A DNA stretch of 60,650 nucleotides from Candidatus Omnitrophota bacterium (GTDB taxonomy: Bacteria > Omnitrophota > Gorgyraeia > Duberdicusellales > 4484-171): positions 1-60,650 of the forward strand of contig JAQTOI010000004.1 in assembly GCA_028713415.1 (NCBI GenBank), given 5' to 3'. The position numbers and the translations under genes are program-made. This document shows positions 16,537 to 25,610 of this stretch, in pieces. The notes below the pieces were generated by a model. The model saw nothing but the letters and a program-made list of their open reading frames with translations. It was not told the origin of the DNA and did no database searches. Numbering within the stretch: the stretch's first letter is position 1; each line of letters starts with the position of its first letter.

Positions 16537-19524
16537 TTAACCTTTCAGCACGCACAGCGGTTTCATCCGGCATACTTTAGTCGATAAACCGGCCGCATCC
16601 ACTACGCTAACCACATCATCTACGTCTTTATAGGCAGAAGGCGCTTCCTCTACTATTGTGCGCGCCCCTTCCGCCCGCACCTCAATGCCTTTAGCGCGAA
16701 GTTCGCTGATTAAGCTGTCAAGATTCCCTGTCCGTATTGCCTCATGGCGTGATTTTAGGCGTCCTGCGCCATGGCAGGTTGAACCAAAAGTTTCATTTTC
16801 AGCTTTTTTTGTCCCCAAGAGAAGATATGAGGCTCTGCCCATATCCCCCGGGATAATCACGGGTTGCCCTATATCACGGTAGCGCCCTGAGAGATGTGCG
16901 TTGCCGGGGCCAAACGCCCGCGTTGCGCCTTTTCGATGGACACATAGAACTTTCTTTTCTCCGTCAACGGTATATTCTTCAAATTTGGCTATATTATGCG
17001 CCACGTCATAAATTAAATCCATTCCTAAAGACTGCCAACTCTTTGAAAACACCTTTTCAAAACTCATGCGCGCAAGATGCATAAGCGCCTGGCGGTTTGC
17101 CCAAGCGTAATTAGCCGCTGCGCGCATTGCACCGATATAGTTTTTTGCTTCCGGGCTTTGGACCGGCGCGCAGGCAAGCTGCCTATCCGGTATGTTGATA
17201 CCATATTTAGAAAGACATTTTACCATAACCTGGAGATAATCCTCACAAACCTGAAACCCTAAGCCTCGTGAGCCAGAATGTATCATTACTGTAACCTGAC
17301 CGGGAAATAAGCCGAGTTTCTGGGCGGCATCCTCATCAAAAATTTTCTCGATGAACTGGGCCTCTAAAAAATGATTGCCGCTTCCCAGGGTGCCTGTTTG
17401 GGCCATGCCGCGCTCATAGGCACGTTTAGAAACGCTGTCGGGGTCAGCGCCTTCAATGGCGCCGTTTTCTTCGCAACAGTCCAAATCCTCTTTAACACCC
17501 ATACCCTGCGCCACAACCCATTGCGCGCCCTCTAGAAGGATTTTCTTTTCCTGGGACTGCGATACTTTTATTTCGCCTTTCGAGCCTACACCGGAAGGAA
17601 TCTCACGGTAGAATGTATCAACAAGAGGATTAATTTTATCTTTTACGTCCGCAAAAGTTAAGTTAGTTTTTAACAACCTGACTCCGCAGTTAGATACAAC
17701 AAAATTATTCGCAATAAAGTTATGGTGGTGATGAGCAACGGTAAAATCATACACAAAATCAGTAAAGTTTTCCAGTTTTTCGGTACACTCAACACGATCC
17801 CATACCATTCCAGAATTACCTAAGCCTTCAGTTGCTTTCTTAATGAAATCGCCAAAAGCAAAAAAACTATTTCCGACATGAGGCAGATCCGTTCGTCCTT
17901 CGTATATTGAACGCTCAATGAAACGCCTGTTCACCCAGAAGACATCAGAAAAATTATTTAAAATTTTCGAAGGAGATAAACCCTTTTCTGAATGTAAAGC
18001 TGTCGCCTTTAAGGCAACTGTTTGACGTTCAGCAGTTAAACGGCTCTTTAAGCGCAAATATTGAACGCTTAAATTTGCCAAAAAGCGGCGCTTATGATTA
18101 TACTCAAAACCGACTCTACCATAGAGACGAATTAAATTCTCCGGAGTGCCCTCGATAATCAAGCGGAAACGTTCTGAAACATTGCCGTCTTTAGCAATAT
18201 TTTCCTCTCTGGAGCTTATTGTCCGCGTCGTGACATTAAATTCAGAAAGAAGCTTGGAAATTTCTCGCAAAAACTCGATGGCGTTTGAAGCCTGTTTTTT
18301 TGTCTTATTCATTGAAAAAACCGGGCAATAAAAGTTACGCCCATGACCGGTTACGGTCGTGGGCGTTGTTAACTCTGCCCCAAAAAGACCGGCAAGAAAA
18401 AGCCTCTTTTGCCAGAGCGGAGCGCGGCGCAACCACCCAGGAATAAAATATTTATTCTTGCATTTGTTACCCACAGGGACACCCAGAGCGCCCATAAGTG
18501 ATGCTAAAGCACTAGATGTGACCTTCAAAACAAATTCTCTTCGTTTAAACCTGTAAACCCTATAGGCTGTAGTAATTTTGTGGGTGCGTTGACGAGAATA
18601 TATCTGCCCTGCGTTTAATCCCGCTTTTTCCAAATCGCTCTTGATATCTTTCAAGTCATCCCTGTCGCCGTAAAAACAAACAACGCCTTTGCCATTATTG
18701 TTTGTAAAATATATCGTCCCATCGCCAAAACAGTATCCCATAATTTTTATGAGATATGGTAGCTGATATGAGTCGTAACGCAACGGCAATAAGCCCTTTT
18801 CCTTGATTTGTCTTAAAATCTGAAACTCCGCATTGCCACTGCCACCCTTGTCCATTTTAGAAAGAAACAATTTAACATCCTCTTCGTCAAGAATACGCGC
18901 AGTAGATGGTTTTTGATAATCAATGCCTTCAAAAGGATAAATCGCCACTTCTTGGCCTTGCGATAAATTCCCCAAAGCCTGCATCCCATCCTTTGCGTAA
19001 AACGGGTGGTCCGCGGTTGCGATAATTTCCCTTCCCGAAGCTGTTACGAGCTTATAGGCGCAAACGCTTTTACGTTTCATAAAAAACCTAATACGCGCTG
19101 AAGAATTCATGCTTTCTTTAAAATCAATACAAACAAGGTTTTTATCGGAAAAATTATCCTCGTAGTCCTTAATCTTTAGCCTATATCCCAATTCATTAAG
19201 AATAAGGCTGTTTCCAGCAAGGCAATTAATATCATAACCAACTCCACCGGGAGAAATAACTCCCCCTTTTTGCGGGTCCGTAGCGGCAACCCCACCTATG
19301 CAAAAACCATAACCCCAGTGTATATCAGGCATAGCCAAAGAATAATTGACAATGCCCGGCAGAAAAGCTACGTTTGCTACCTGTTCAGGAGCATTATCTT
19401 TCTTTATGTCAGAGAGCAGCTTCTCGTTAGCGTAGATAATTCCATCTACCAGCATTCCCTGCTTATAGCTTTTGGGGATGCGGAATTTATAGTCAGTTAT
19501 TTTTTCTAAGGGGCCTTCCCACAT
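16537..19524 (-). CDS. rtcB: RNA ligase RtcB precursor with intein
   Basis: Exteins ...SPGGVGYDIN | CGVRLLKTNL...; ~483-aa extein total. Confidence 0.95.
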   Translation of the reverse strand: MWEGPLEKITDYKFRIPKSYKQGMLVDGIIYANEKLLSDIKKDNAPEQVANVAFLPGIVNYSLAMPDIHWGYGFCIGGVAATDPQKGGVISPGGVGYDINCLAGNSLILNELGYRLKIKDYEDNFSDKNLVCIDFKESMNSSARIRFFMKRKSVCAYKLVTASGREIIATADHPFYAKDGMQALGNLSQGQEVAIYPFEGIDYQKPSTARILDEEDVKLFLSKMDKGGSGNAEFQILRQIKEKGLLPLRYDSYQLPYLIKIMGYCFGDGTIYFTNNNGKGVVCFYGDRDDLKDIKSDLEKAGLNAGQIYSRQRTHKITTAYRVYRFKRREFVLKVTSSALASLMGALGVPVGNKCKNKYFIPGWLRRAPLWQKRLFLAGLFGAELTTPTTVTGHGRNFYCPVFSMNKTKKQASNAIEFLREISKLLSEFNVTTRTISSREENIAKDGNVSERFRLIIEGTPENLIRLYGRVGFEYNHKRRFLANLSVQYLRLKSRLTAERQTVALKATALHSEKGLSPSKILNNFSDVFWVNRRFIERSIYEGRTDLPHVGNSFFAFGDFIKKATEGLGNSGMVWDRVECTEKLENFTDFVYDFTVAHHHHNFIANNFVVSNCGVRLLKTNLTFADVKDKINPLVDTFYREIPSGVGSKGEIKVSQSQEKKILLEGAQWVVAQGMGVKEDLDCCEENGAIEGADPDSVSKRAYERGMAQTGTLGSGNHFLEAQFIEKIFDEDAAQKLGLFPGQVTVMIHSGSRGLGFQVCEDYLQVMVKCLSKYGINIPDRQLACAPVQSPEAKNYIGAMRAAANYAWANRQALMHLARMSFEKVFSKSWQSLGMDLIYDVAHNIAKFEEYTVDGEKKVLCVHRKGATRAFGPGNAHLSGRYRDIGQPVIIPGDMGRASYLLLGTKKAENETFGSTCHGAGRLKSRHEAIRTGNLDSLISELRAKGIEVRAEGARTIVEEAPSAYKDVDDVVSVVDAAGLSTKVCRMKPLCVLKG
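17689..19224 (-). mobile_element. RtcB intein with LAGLIDADG homing endonuclease domain (512 aa)
   Basis: Begins CLAGNSLILNE, ends FIANNFVVSN followed by C+1; LIKIMGYCFGDGTIYF and FLAGLFGAELTTP motifs; TADHPFY block B. Confidence 0.95.
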
Positions 19525-19530
19525 ATTACA

Positions 19531-19618
19531 GTTAAAAAGTAGCGAGTAGCAAGTATAGAGTAGAGAGATAAAAAATTATTTCTCGCTACTTGCTACTCTC
19601 TACTCGCTACTTCTCAAT
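19531..19618. repeat. word-like inverted repeat (AGTAGCGAGTAGCAAG type)
   Basis: agtagcgagtagcaagtatagagtagagaga...tctcgctacttgctactctctactcgctact forms an imperfect ~31-bp hairpin. Confidence 0.85.
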
Positions 19619-19619
19619 T

Positions 19620-21005
19620 CTACCACCGATATTTCACTTTATAGGTAATCTTCTGTTCCCCGTTTTTAGGGACAATCACTTTAAAGTCCATGGTCGAGGC
19701 GTCTTTTTTCTCGCCCTTTAGGGAAGATTCTACAATATTCCAGTTAGTATAGCGCGAGAGTTTTTCGCGCACAATTACTTCCGCATCTGTTTCCTTATGA
19801 TTACGCAAAGATATTTCATACGTTTCTGTAGCCGAGCGGTATTCTTGCTTAAAATCGAGGCGTTCGCGTTCACCTACGATATCAAAAGCATCACCAATAT
19901 AAAGCCGCACTTTTTCGTCTTTGGGGGTATGCTCAATCGCGTCCTCGCCTATAAATTGCAAAGAGCCGTCGGTGTCTTTCTTATATACTTTAACTTTTCC
20001 TTTAGGAAGAGGCATGCCTAAATTGTTTTCTTTGCTGTTTTTAAGTTCAAGTTCAACACGCACGTTTTCTTTAATGGTCTCATTATCAGAATAATACTGG
20101 TAACTCCACTTACCTGCAGAAGGGTCAAAGATAAATTCTTTTTTTATAGGAACGCCTCTGGCATTAAGCAGAGAAATTTGCTTTGTTTGATTATCTTTGA
20201 GGGTCGACTTCCTCTGTAAAGTATAAAGGTGATATTCAAAGAATGCTTTTTCTTCAAATTGTGATGGAGCAGCTGCCCTAGCTTCCATCATTACTACATT
20301 GCGGTCATAGGATTTCCCCTGCGCGCGTTTTACCTCTCCGGCAATTAATTTTAGCTTCGCATCTTTATAGGTGGCTCCGCTGCGGTTATCTATGCTTACC
20401 CAGCCGTCTAAATCGATATTTTTATCAGTTGCATCAAGCACGGTAACATATTCACAATTCCAGGTAATTCCAGAGGTAAGGTATGAAACTTCCGTGAGCT
20501 GGCGCCCATCTTTTGTACTTTCTAACTCCCAGACCAGTGTCGGTTTCGTAATTAAGCCTTCGGGAATTTTTTCAAAGCTTATCTGACGGATATTATCCGG
20601 CCTGGTTATCATGCTTAAACCATCAGCCGCAGAAATAACCACGTTAGCATTATCGTAGCTTAAAAGCATACCGTCATAGCTGCGCTCATCTCCGGTTACT
20701 ATTTTTATATTTTTATCGATGTATTTAGAAAGCAGCTTATCCGAGCTCATCAGGTCGTATTCATAATTCTGCTCCAAGATTACGCTTGATGCCGGATCTG
20801 TCAGGGAAACAAAATGCACCGAGGTAGGCTCAATTAACTTGGCAACATCGTTGAATTGTACTTTGTTTATACCCTTGGTTAAATCAAAGTAACGCTGGTC
20901 TTTGACGAGGGCAAAATTCTGGTTGTAAACTGTAACCTCCACTTCCTGCGCCCATGCGGAACACATAAAAAGAGATGTCCAAATTAGGAATATTATCCTT
21001 TTCAT
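19620..21005 (-). CDS. DUF4139 domain exported protein
   Basis: VEVTVYNQNFALVKDQRYFDLTKGINKVQFNDVAKLIEPTSVHF and C-terminal VIVPKNGEQKITYKVKYRW. Confidence 0.85.
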   Translation of the reverse strand: MKRIIFLIWTSLFMCSAWAQEVEVTVYNQNFALVKDQRYFDLTKGINKVQFNDVAKLIEPTSVHFVSLTDPASSVILEQNYEYDLMSSDKLLSKYIDKNIKIVTGDERSYDGMLLSYDNANVVISAADGLSMITRPDNIRQISFEKIPEGLITKPTLVWELESTKDGRQLTEVSYLTSGITWNCEYVTVLDATDKNIDLDGWVSIDNRSGATYKDAKLKLIAGEVKRAQGKSYDRNVVMMEARAAAPSQFEEKAFFEYHLYTLQRKSTLKDNQTKQISLLNARGVPIKKEFIFDPSAGKWSYQYYSDNETIKENVRVELELKNSKENNLGMPLPKGKVKVYKKDTDGSLQFIGEDAIEHTPKDEKVRLYIGDAFDIVGERERLDFKQEYRSATETYEISLRNHKETDAEVIVREKLSRYTNWNIVESSLKGEKKDASTMDFKVIVPKNGEQKITYKVKYRW

Positions 21006-21274
21006 GATTTACGCCCTCCTCCAATGAGCATACGACTTACGGAACGAGCGCAACGAGTGAACATAAGTCGTAGGCGTCAGCCGTCTGCGAACTGAATCCC
21101 CCACCACTTTTAACAACAAGCAGCTTACTATTAAAACATTTGTTTCCTATTACCCCCACCATACCTTGTTACCCCCACCATACCTTGCAACAAGAAAATT
21201 TCTAAAAGTGGTGGGGGATGTAATTCGGCTACGCAAATTTTCTACGTCTGCCGATTTGAAAATTAGCTGCCTTA

Positions 21275-21694
21275 TTACACATCAAAAATAATTTCCGCCT
21301 TATAACCTTGAGCTTCTTTTTCAATTTTCAAATTATGGTATGTAGCAGCTTTTATTTCAGTTTTGATATTCTCTTTTGTAGGAGTAAAATTCTTACCCAA
21401 GAGTATGGCAGATAACTTATTTTCTTTTCCAGACTGGCTAATGCTAACATTGCATAGAGCGGGGAAAAAATTATCAGAAAAAAACAAAGAAATAAGTTCA
21501 TTGAGCCAATTGACCAGTAAATCTTCTATGGTTTCCCCTTCTAAGGTAACATTGTGTTCTTTCTCTTTAAAAGGCCTGATATCAGCCACGAGGCTAAAAA
21601 AAGCTTCGGCGGCATTGACGAATAATTCCTGCAGGGTTTTCCCATATACCCGTACAGCTACATCCGCAGTATGATTGATGAATTCGTATTTCAT
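21275..21694 (-). CDS. archease (RtcB activator)
   Basis: YEFINHTADVAVRVYGKTLQELFVNAAEAFF...LLVNWLNELISLF; 139 aa. Confidence 0.92.
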   Translation of the reverse strand: MKYEFINHTADVAVRVYGKTLQELFVNAAEAFFSLVADIRPFKEKEHNVTLEGETIEDLLVNWLNELISLFFSDNFFPALCNVSISQSGKENKLSAILLGKNFTPTKENIKTEIKAATYHNLKIEKEAQGYKAEIIFDV

Positions 21695-21753
21695 TGTAAA
21701 CGCAGATTAACGCAGACTAAAAAAAACAAAGATGCACGCAGATTTATTTAAAA

Positions 21754-21866
21754 TGAACAATAGAACAATAGAAAATAGACCGCAATTGAGCCGAAGCTCT
21801 ATTGTTCTATTTTCTATTGCTCAATTGCTCTGTTTTTCGCCAAAGCCGAAAAACTGGGCCATGTAG
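21754..21866. repeat. 113-bp direct repeat copy A
   Basis: Identical by eye to 21986-22098, including the last 12 nt of tRNA-Lys. Confidence 0.95.
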
Positions 21867-21985
21867 CCTGCCTGCCGAAGCCTCGGCGCAGGCAGGAAGT
21901 TGTATGCAATCTTTTTCGAAGAAAAAGTGCCCGAAGGGCTTATTACATCCAACGCCCTTACTGCCCTGCTGAAACATATTTCGGC

Positions 21986-22098
21986 TGAACAATAGAACAA
22001 TAGAAAATAGACCGCAATTGAGCCGAAGCTCTATTGTTCTATTTTCTATTGCTCAATTGCTCTGTTTTTCGCCAAAGCCGAAAAACTGGGCCATGTAG
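21986..22098. repeat. 113-bp direct repeat copy B
   Basis: Identical by eye to 21754-21866; overlaps tRNA-Lys 3' end. Confidence 0.95.
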
Positions 22099-22159
22099 GA
22101 GTTGAACCTACGACCTTGACATTAAGAGTGTCCTGCTCTGCCAATTGAGCTAATGGCCC
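22087..22159 (-). tRNA. tRNA-Lys(CUU)
   Basis: GGGCCATTAGCTCAATTGGCAGAGCAGGACACTCTTAATGTCAAGGTCGTAGGTTCAACTCCTACATGGCCCA; anticodon CTT. Confidence 0.92.
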
Positions 22160-22464
22160 TAAAGACGCGAATGAACGCGAATTTCGAAACGCCTGCCTGC
22201 CGGCAGGCAGGAATTTCTGCGAATGGGAAAAAAGCTTACGAACTTTGAATCTCCGTAATCTTATTCAAATCTCTGAAATCGATTCTTAAAATTATATCAC
22301 CTCTGATGAAAAAATCTATAATAAATTAAAGCGAAATCTTAGTTTGCGTAAGCGAAAAACGATAAATCCTGCCTTTGGCTCTTTACCTATACGTTTCTGG
22401 TAAAATTTGCAAAGCAAATTCGTATCCACACGCGGTATTAATGCCCGTGTCACTTCTCGATTGC

Positions 22465-22617
22465 TTACTTTACACTGACTTTGTTTCGTATTTCCTTAAG
22501 AACTCCCTTTATTTCATCGATGTCCTTTCGTGCCTTCTTGCTGTTGATATGCAAATCGATTAAAATACCGATTACCCCGAATGTAACGATCATCATAAGT
22601 ATTAAAAATAGCAACAT
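22465..22617 (-). CDS. 50-aa small single-TM protein
   Basis: AAAGGAGGTG-N5-ATG; MLLFLILMMIVTFGVIGILIDLHINSKKARKDIDEIKGVLKEIRNKVSVK. Below the ORF-track length cutoff. Confidence 0.75.
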   Translation of the reverse strand: MLLFLILMMIVTFGVIGILIDLHINSKKARKDIDEIKGVLKEIRNKVSVK

Positions 22618-22703
22618 CACTACACCTCCTTTCAACGAACCCGTTTTACCCTAAAATAGGACCCTTAAATTTAATTTTTTATAAATAAGAAAACTCACGA
22701 TAA

Positions 22704-23429
22704 TCACTTCTCTCCGCCTGATGCCTTTCTTAAATCCGAAAGAAATTGCGCGCTAAAGTTGCGGCCCAGCGATTGCGCCTTATGCACGTCATCCCAGGCT
22801 TTATCATATTTCCTTTGTGTAATATAAATAAGCGCTCTATTGTAATAGACGTCGGCCTGGTTGGGGCTTAGCTCTATTGCTTTGGTATAATCAGCAATAG
22901 CCTCATCAAGGCTGCCTTTCTTGGAATACGTAAATCCGCGATTATAGTAAATGTCGGCATCATTAGAGTTATTTTCTATCGCTTTAGTATAATCAACAAT
23001 AGCTTGATCGAAATCACCCTTATGAGCATGGACAAGCCCACGGTTGTAATACGCTTCAGTAAAATGAGGATTAATTTCTATCGCTTTAGTAAATTCAGCA
23101 CTCGCTTCGTCATACCTTCCCTTGTTAAGAAATGCGAGCCCGTTATTTAACGCTATTTCCTCAAGGAGCGAGGAATCTTTTTTCTCTGATTCTTGGAGAC
23201 TTGCGGCAGGCACATAGGCATGCGGATTTTTTCCGTCAATACTTTCGATATCCTCAAGATAATACGAGGATAAAACACCTCCATTATCCGTCATAATCTC
23301 TTTATCACTTTTCTTAATAATTTTTGCTTCTATGCTTTTGCCGGATTTAAAAATAATGGTTTCGCAAAAGCAAGAACAGGTAAATGTGAGAGATGCCAAC
23401 AATAACACTATGACTATTTTTTTATTCAT
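22704..23429 (-). CDS. TPR repeat protein, exported
   Basis: AYYNRGLVHAHKGDFDQAIVDYTKAIENNSNDADIYYNRGFTYSKKG repeats; N-terminal FKSGKSIEAKIIKKSDK domain shared with the 6022 protein. Confidence 0.85.
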   Translation of the reverse strand: MNKKIVIVLLLASLTFTCSCFCETIIFKSGKSIEAKIIKKSDKEIMTDNGGVLSSYYLEDIESIDGKNPHAYVPAASLQESEKKDSSLLEEIALNNGLAFLNKGRYDEASAEFTKAIEINPHFTEAYYNRGLVHAHKGDFDQAIVDYTKAIENNSNDADIYYNRGFTYSKKGSLDEAIADYTKAIELSPNQADVYYNRALIYITQRKYDKAWDDVHKAQSLGRNFSAQFLSDLRKASGGEK

Positions 23430-23441
23430 ACCCCCACCGTT

Positions 23442-23960
23442 TTAGGATTTCGCTTGAAAGATTTTTTTGCTTACTATTGCCAAGCCATACCCCAGAATCA
23501 TTCCCAATAACGCTCCAGACAAAACATCGCTGGGATAATGCACGCCGATATAAACCCTCGAAAAGGCGACTAAAAAAGCGACTGCATAAAAGATACGGTA
23601 GCGTTTTGAATAAGCCGACAGTAAGGCTGCCACCATAAATACATTAGTAGCATGCCCTGAGGGAAAAGAAAAGCCTTTTTCTTTTACTAATAAATGTACA
23701 TCCGGCAAGATTAGAAATGGCCGCGGAAGGGCGTAAGCCGATTTCAAAATATAAACCACAATAATCGAAATAACCAAGCTAAAAAGCAAAAAAATAATCG
23801 ATTTTAGTGTGCCTTTTTTCTTTAAAATAAATATCGCTCCTGCTATAAATAAAAAATCAGCCCGTCCTGCGATAGTTAATAAAGGCATAAAAATATCTAA
23901 GAAACTGCTCTGGCAATTTTTATTGATTAAGTAGAAAAGTATATTGTCCAATGTTAACAT
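23442..23960 (-). CDS. PAP2-family phosphatase
   Basis: KSAYALPRPF, FSFPSGHATNVF, SRVYIGVHYPSDVLSGALLG. Confidence 0.92.
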   Translation of the reverse strand: MLTLDNILFYLINKNCQSSFLDIFMPLLTIAGRADFLFIAGAIFILKKKGTLKSIIFLLFSLVISIIVVYILKSAYALPRPFLILPDVHLLVKEKGFSFPSGHATNVFMVAALLSAYSKRYRIFYAVAFLVAFSRVYIGVHYPSDVLSGALLGMILGYGLAIVSKKIFQAKS

Positions 23961-23972
23961 CGAAATCAGCCT

Positions 23973-24233
23973 TTAAAATAAAAGCTTATCTTGTTGCTGG
24001 AGAGATACTTTTTTATCGCCAAGCACCTCGCCGCAGTAAGTGCAGCGATATTCGTAAAGATAGCCGTCGGGAAGAATTAGAAGCAGATATTCTCTGACAG
24101 GCATTGAGGAACGGCAATTATTACAATAGAGGCGGACGGCGACTAAATCTTTGTATTGTGGCCGATTCTCCTGGGTGCCGGGCTCTTCGTTGATATTTAA
24201 CATTACCGTATCTTTTAAGATAGGATCTCTCAA
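23973..24233 (-). CDS. small zinc-ribbon-like protein
   Basis: LYCNNCRSSMPVREY...YRCTYCGEVL: two CxxC pairs. Confidence 0.55.
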   Translation of the reverse strand: MRDPILKDTVMLNINEEPGTQENRPQYKDLVAVRLYCNNCRSSMPVREYLLLILPDGYLYEYRCTYCGEVLGDKKVSLQQQDKLLF

Positions 24234-24308
24234 TAATCCACCTAAGGCGCTGATTTGATTTATGCCTGCCCAGCGCCCTGCGGCTGAAAAACATTATTTT
24301 AAAAATGG

Positions 24309-24396
24309 CGGAGAGGGTGAGATTTGAACTCACGGTGGGCACAAGGCCCACTCCGGTTTTCAAGACCGGCGCTTTCAACCGCTCAGCCACCTCTCC
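24309..24396 (-). tRNA. tRNA-Ser(UGA)
   Basis: GGAGAGGTGGCTGAGCGGTTGAAAGCGCCGGTCTTGAAAACCGG...GAGTTCAAATCTCACCCTCTCCG; anticodon TGA. Confidence 0.95.
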
Positions 24397-24690
24397 GGGG
24401 GCCAGAGCGCTTACGCGCTTCCGACCAATTACATTCAGTTATTTTCAAGAAACAAGGCACTCAGGAGCTCATACTTCTCACTATCTCTAGACCACTCAGG
24501 GTTCTGGCCCCTCATAGGGGCTTCCTTCGACTACGCTCAGGATGGTTCGAAAGATGGTGAGCGCAGTCGAACCACTGCCTCCTATGACGCTTCACTTGCA
24601 AGATTATCAAAGAAGACTTTTCACGTTTCGCTGTCACCTCGTGAAGTGTATTCAGAGAAGACGCTTGTGTTACATAGCTAATTCTCTAAA
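24397..24690 (-). repeat. tRNA-Ser upstream repeat copy 2
   Basis: Homologous blocks shared with 13857-14100; additionally carries a TTCGACTACGCTCAGGATGG...TGAGCGCAGTCGAA hairpin insert. Confidence 0.85.
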
Positions 24691-24865
24691 CGCTGCAGCA
24701 AAAAACGTTTTCTCTATGGCTACCTCTGCAACAAAACAAAGAATAATTATTATGCTCGCTGTAAACCCCATAGTATTTTCAGAGAAGTAAACCAGTTGCT
24801 GAAAACTTTTCGTCTGGTGACTTGGTAACCTTCTTTGTTCGATTATATCAAAATAACCGAGTATC

Positions 24866-25357
24866 TTAAATCTTAATCTTTTTGCGCTTTTCCAAGAAAA
24901 ATTTCTTTACTAACTGGCCGCATTCTTTTCCGAAAATACCTTTTTTTACTTTTATGCGATGGTTTAACTTTAACATGTTTACATCCGTTTTAGAACCAAA
25001 AGCTCCGGTTTTTGGGTCAGTGGCACCAAATATCAGGCGCTCTATGCGAGCTAAAATCAGGGCGCCGGCGCACATAGAACAAGGCTCTATAGTAGCATAC
25101 AGCGTACAACCCTCAAGCCATTTATCTTTTAGGAAATGAGTTGCTTGAGTGAGCGCAATCATCTCAGCGTGCGCCGTAGGATCGCATAAACGCTCTACCT
25201 GGTTGTGCGCACGCGCGATAATTTTATTCTTGTACACAATAACCGCTCCCACCGGAACTTCATCTTCACCAAATGCGCGTTCTGCTTCAGCTATGGCATT
25301 CTGCATATAAATTTCATCTTCAGTTAAACGCTTTGAATTCTTTACATACTCAATCAT
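24866..25357 (-). CDS. tadA: tRNA-specific adenosine deaminase
   Basis: DPTAHAEMIAL, ATIEPCSMCAGALILARI. Confidence 0.93.
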   Translation of the reverse strand: MIEYVKNSKRLTEDEIYMQNAIAEAERAFGEDEVPVGAVIVYKNKIIARAHNQVERLCDPTAHAEMIALTQATHFLKDKWLEGCTLYATIEPCSMCAGALILARIERLIFGATDPKTGAFGSKTDVNMLKLNHRIKVKKGIFGKECGQLVKKFFLEKRKKIKI

Positions 25358-25610
25358 GACTTTCCGTCGTTATAAGGGATTGTAAAGCGCGCATGTACGG
25401 TAAAATGAGGAGAAAACATATGGGTTGAAACAACAGGGTTTATTGAAGCTGGAGCCCGCGCGAGCGTAACTCACGGGCCCTTTTTCTTTCGCCTGCTTAA
25501 AGCGGACGACGCCCCTTTCTGCCATTCATCCACGGGCGTAACCTCGCCCGCCCACAAGGCGGGCAGGGAATTCTGTCCACCAGGACGCCCTGTGGGGCTG
25601 GCAAAAGGGA

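Noticed and set aside
24121-24560. ORFs 24121-24390, 24305-24490 and 24324-24560
   Set aside because: Overlap tRNA-Ser(UGA) and the shared repeat; similarity to the 13.7-14 kb ORFs reflects DNA repeat homology.
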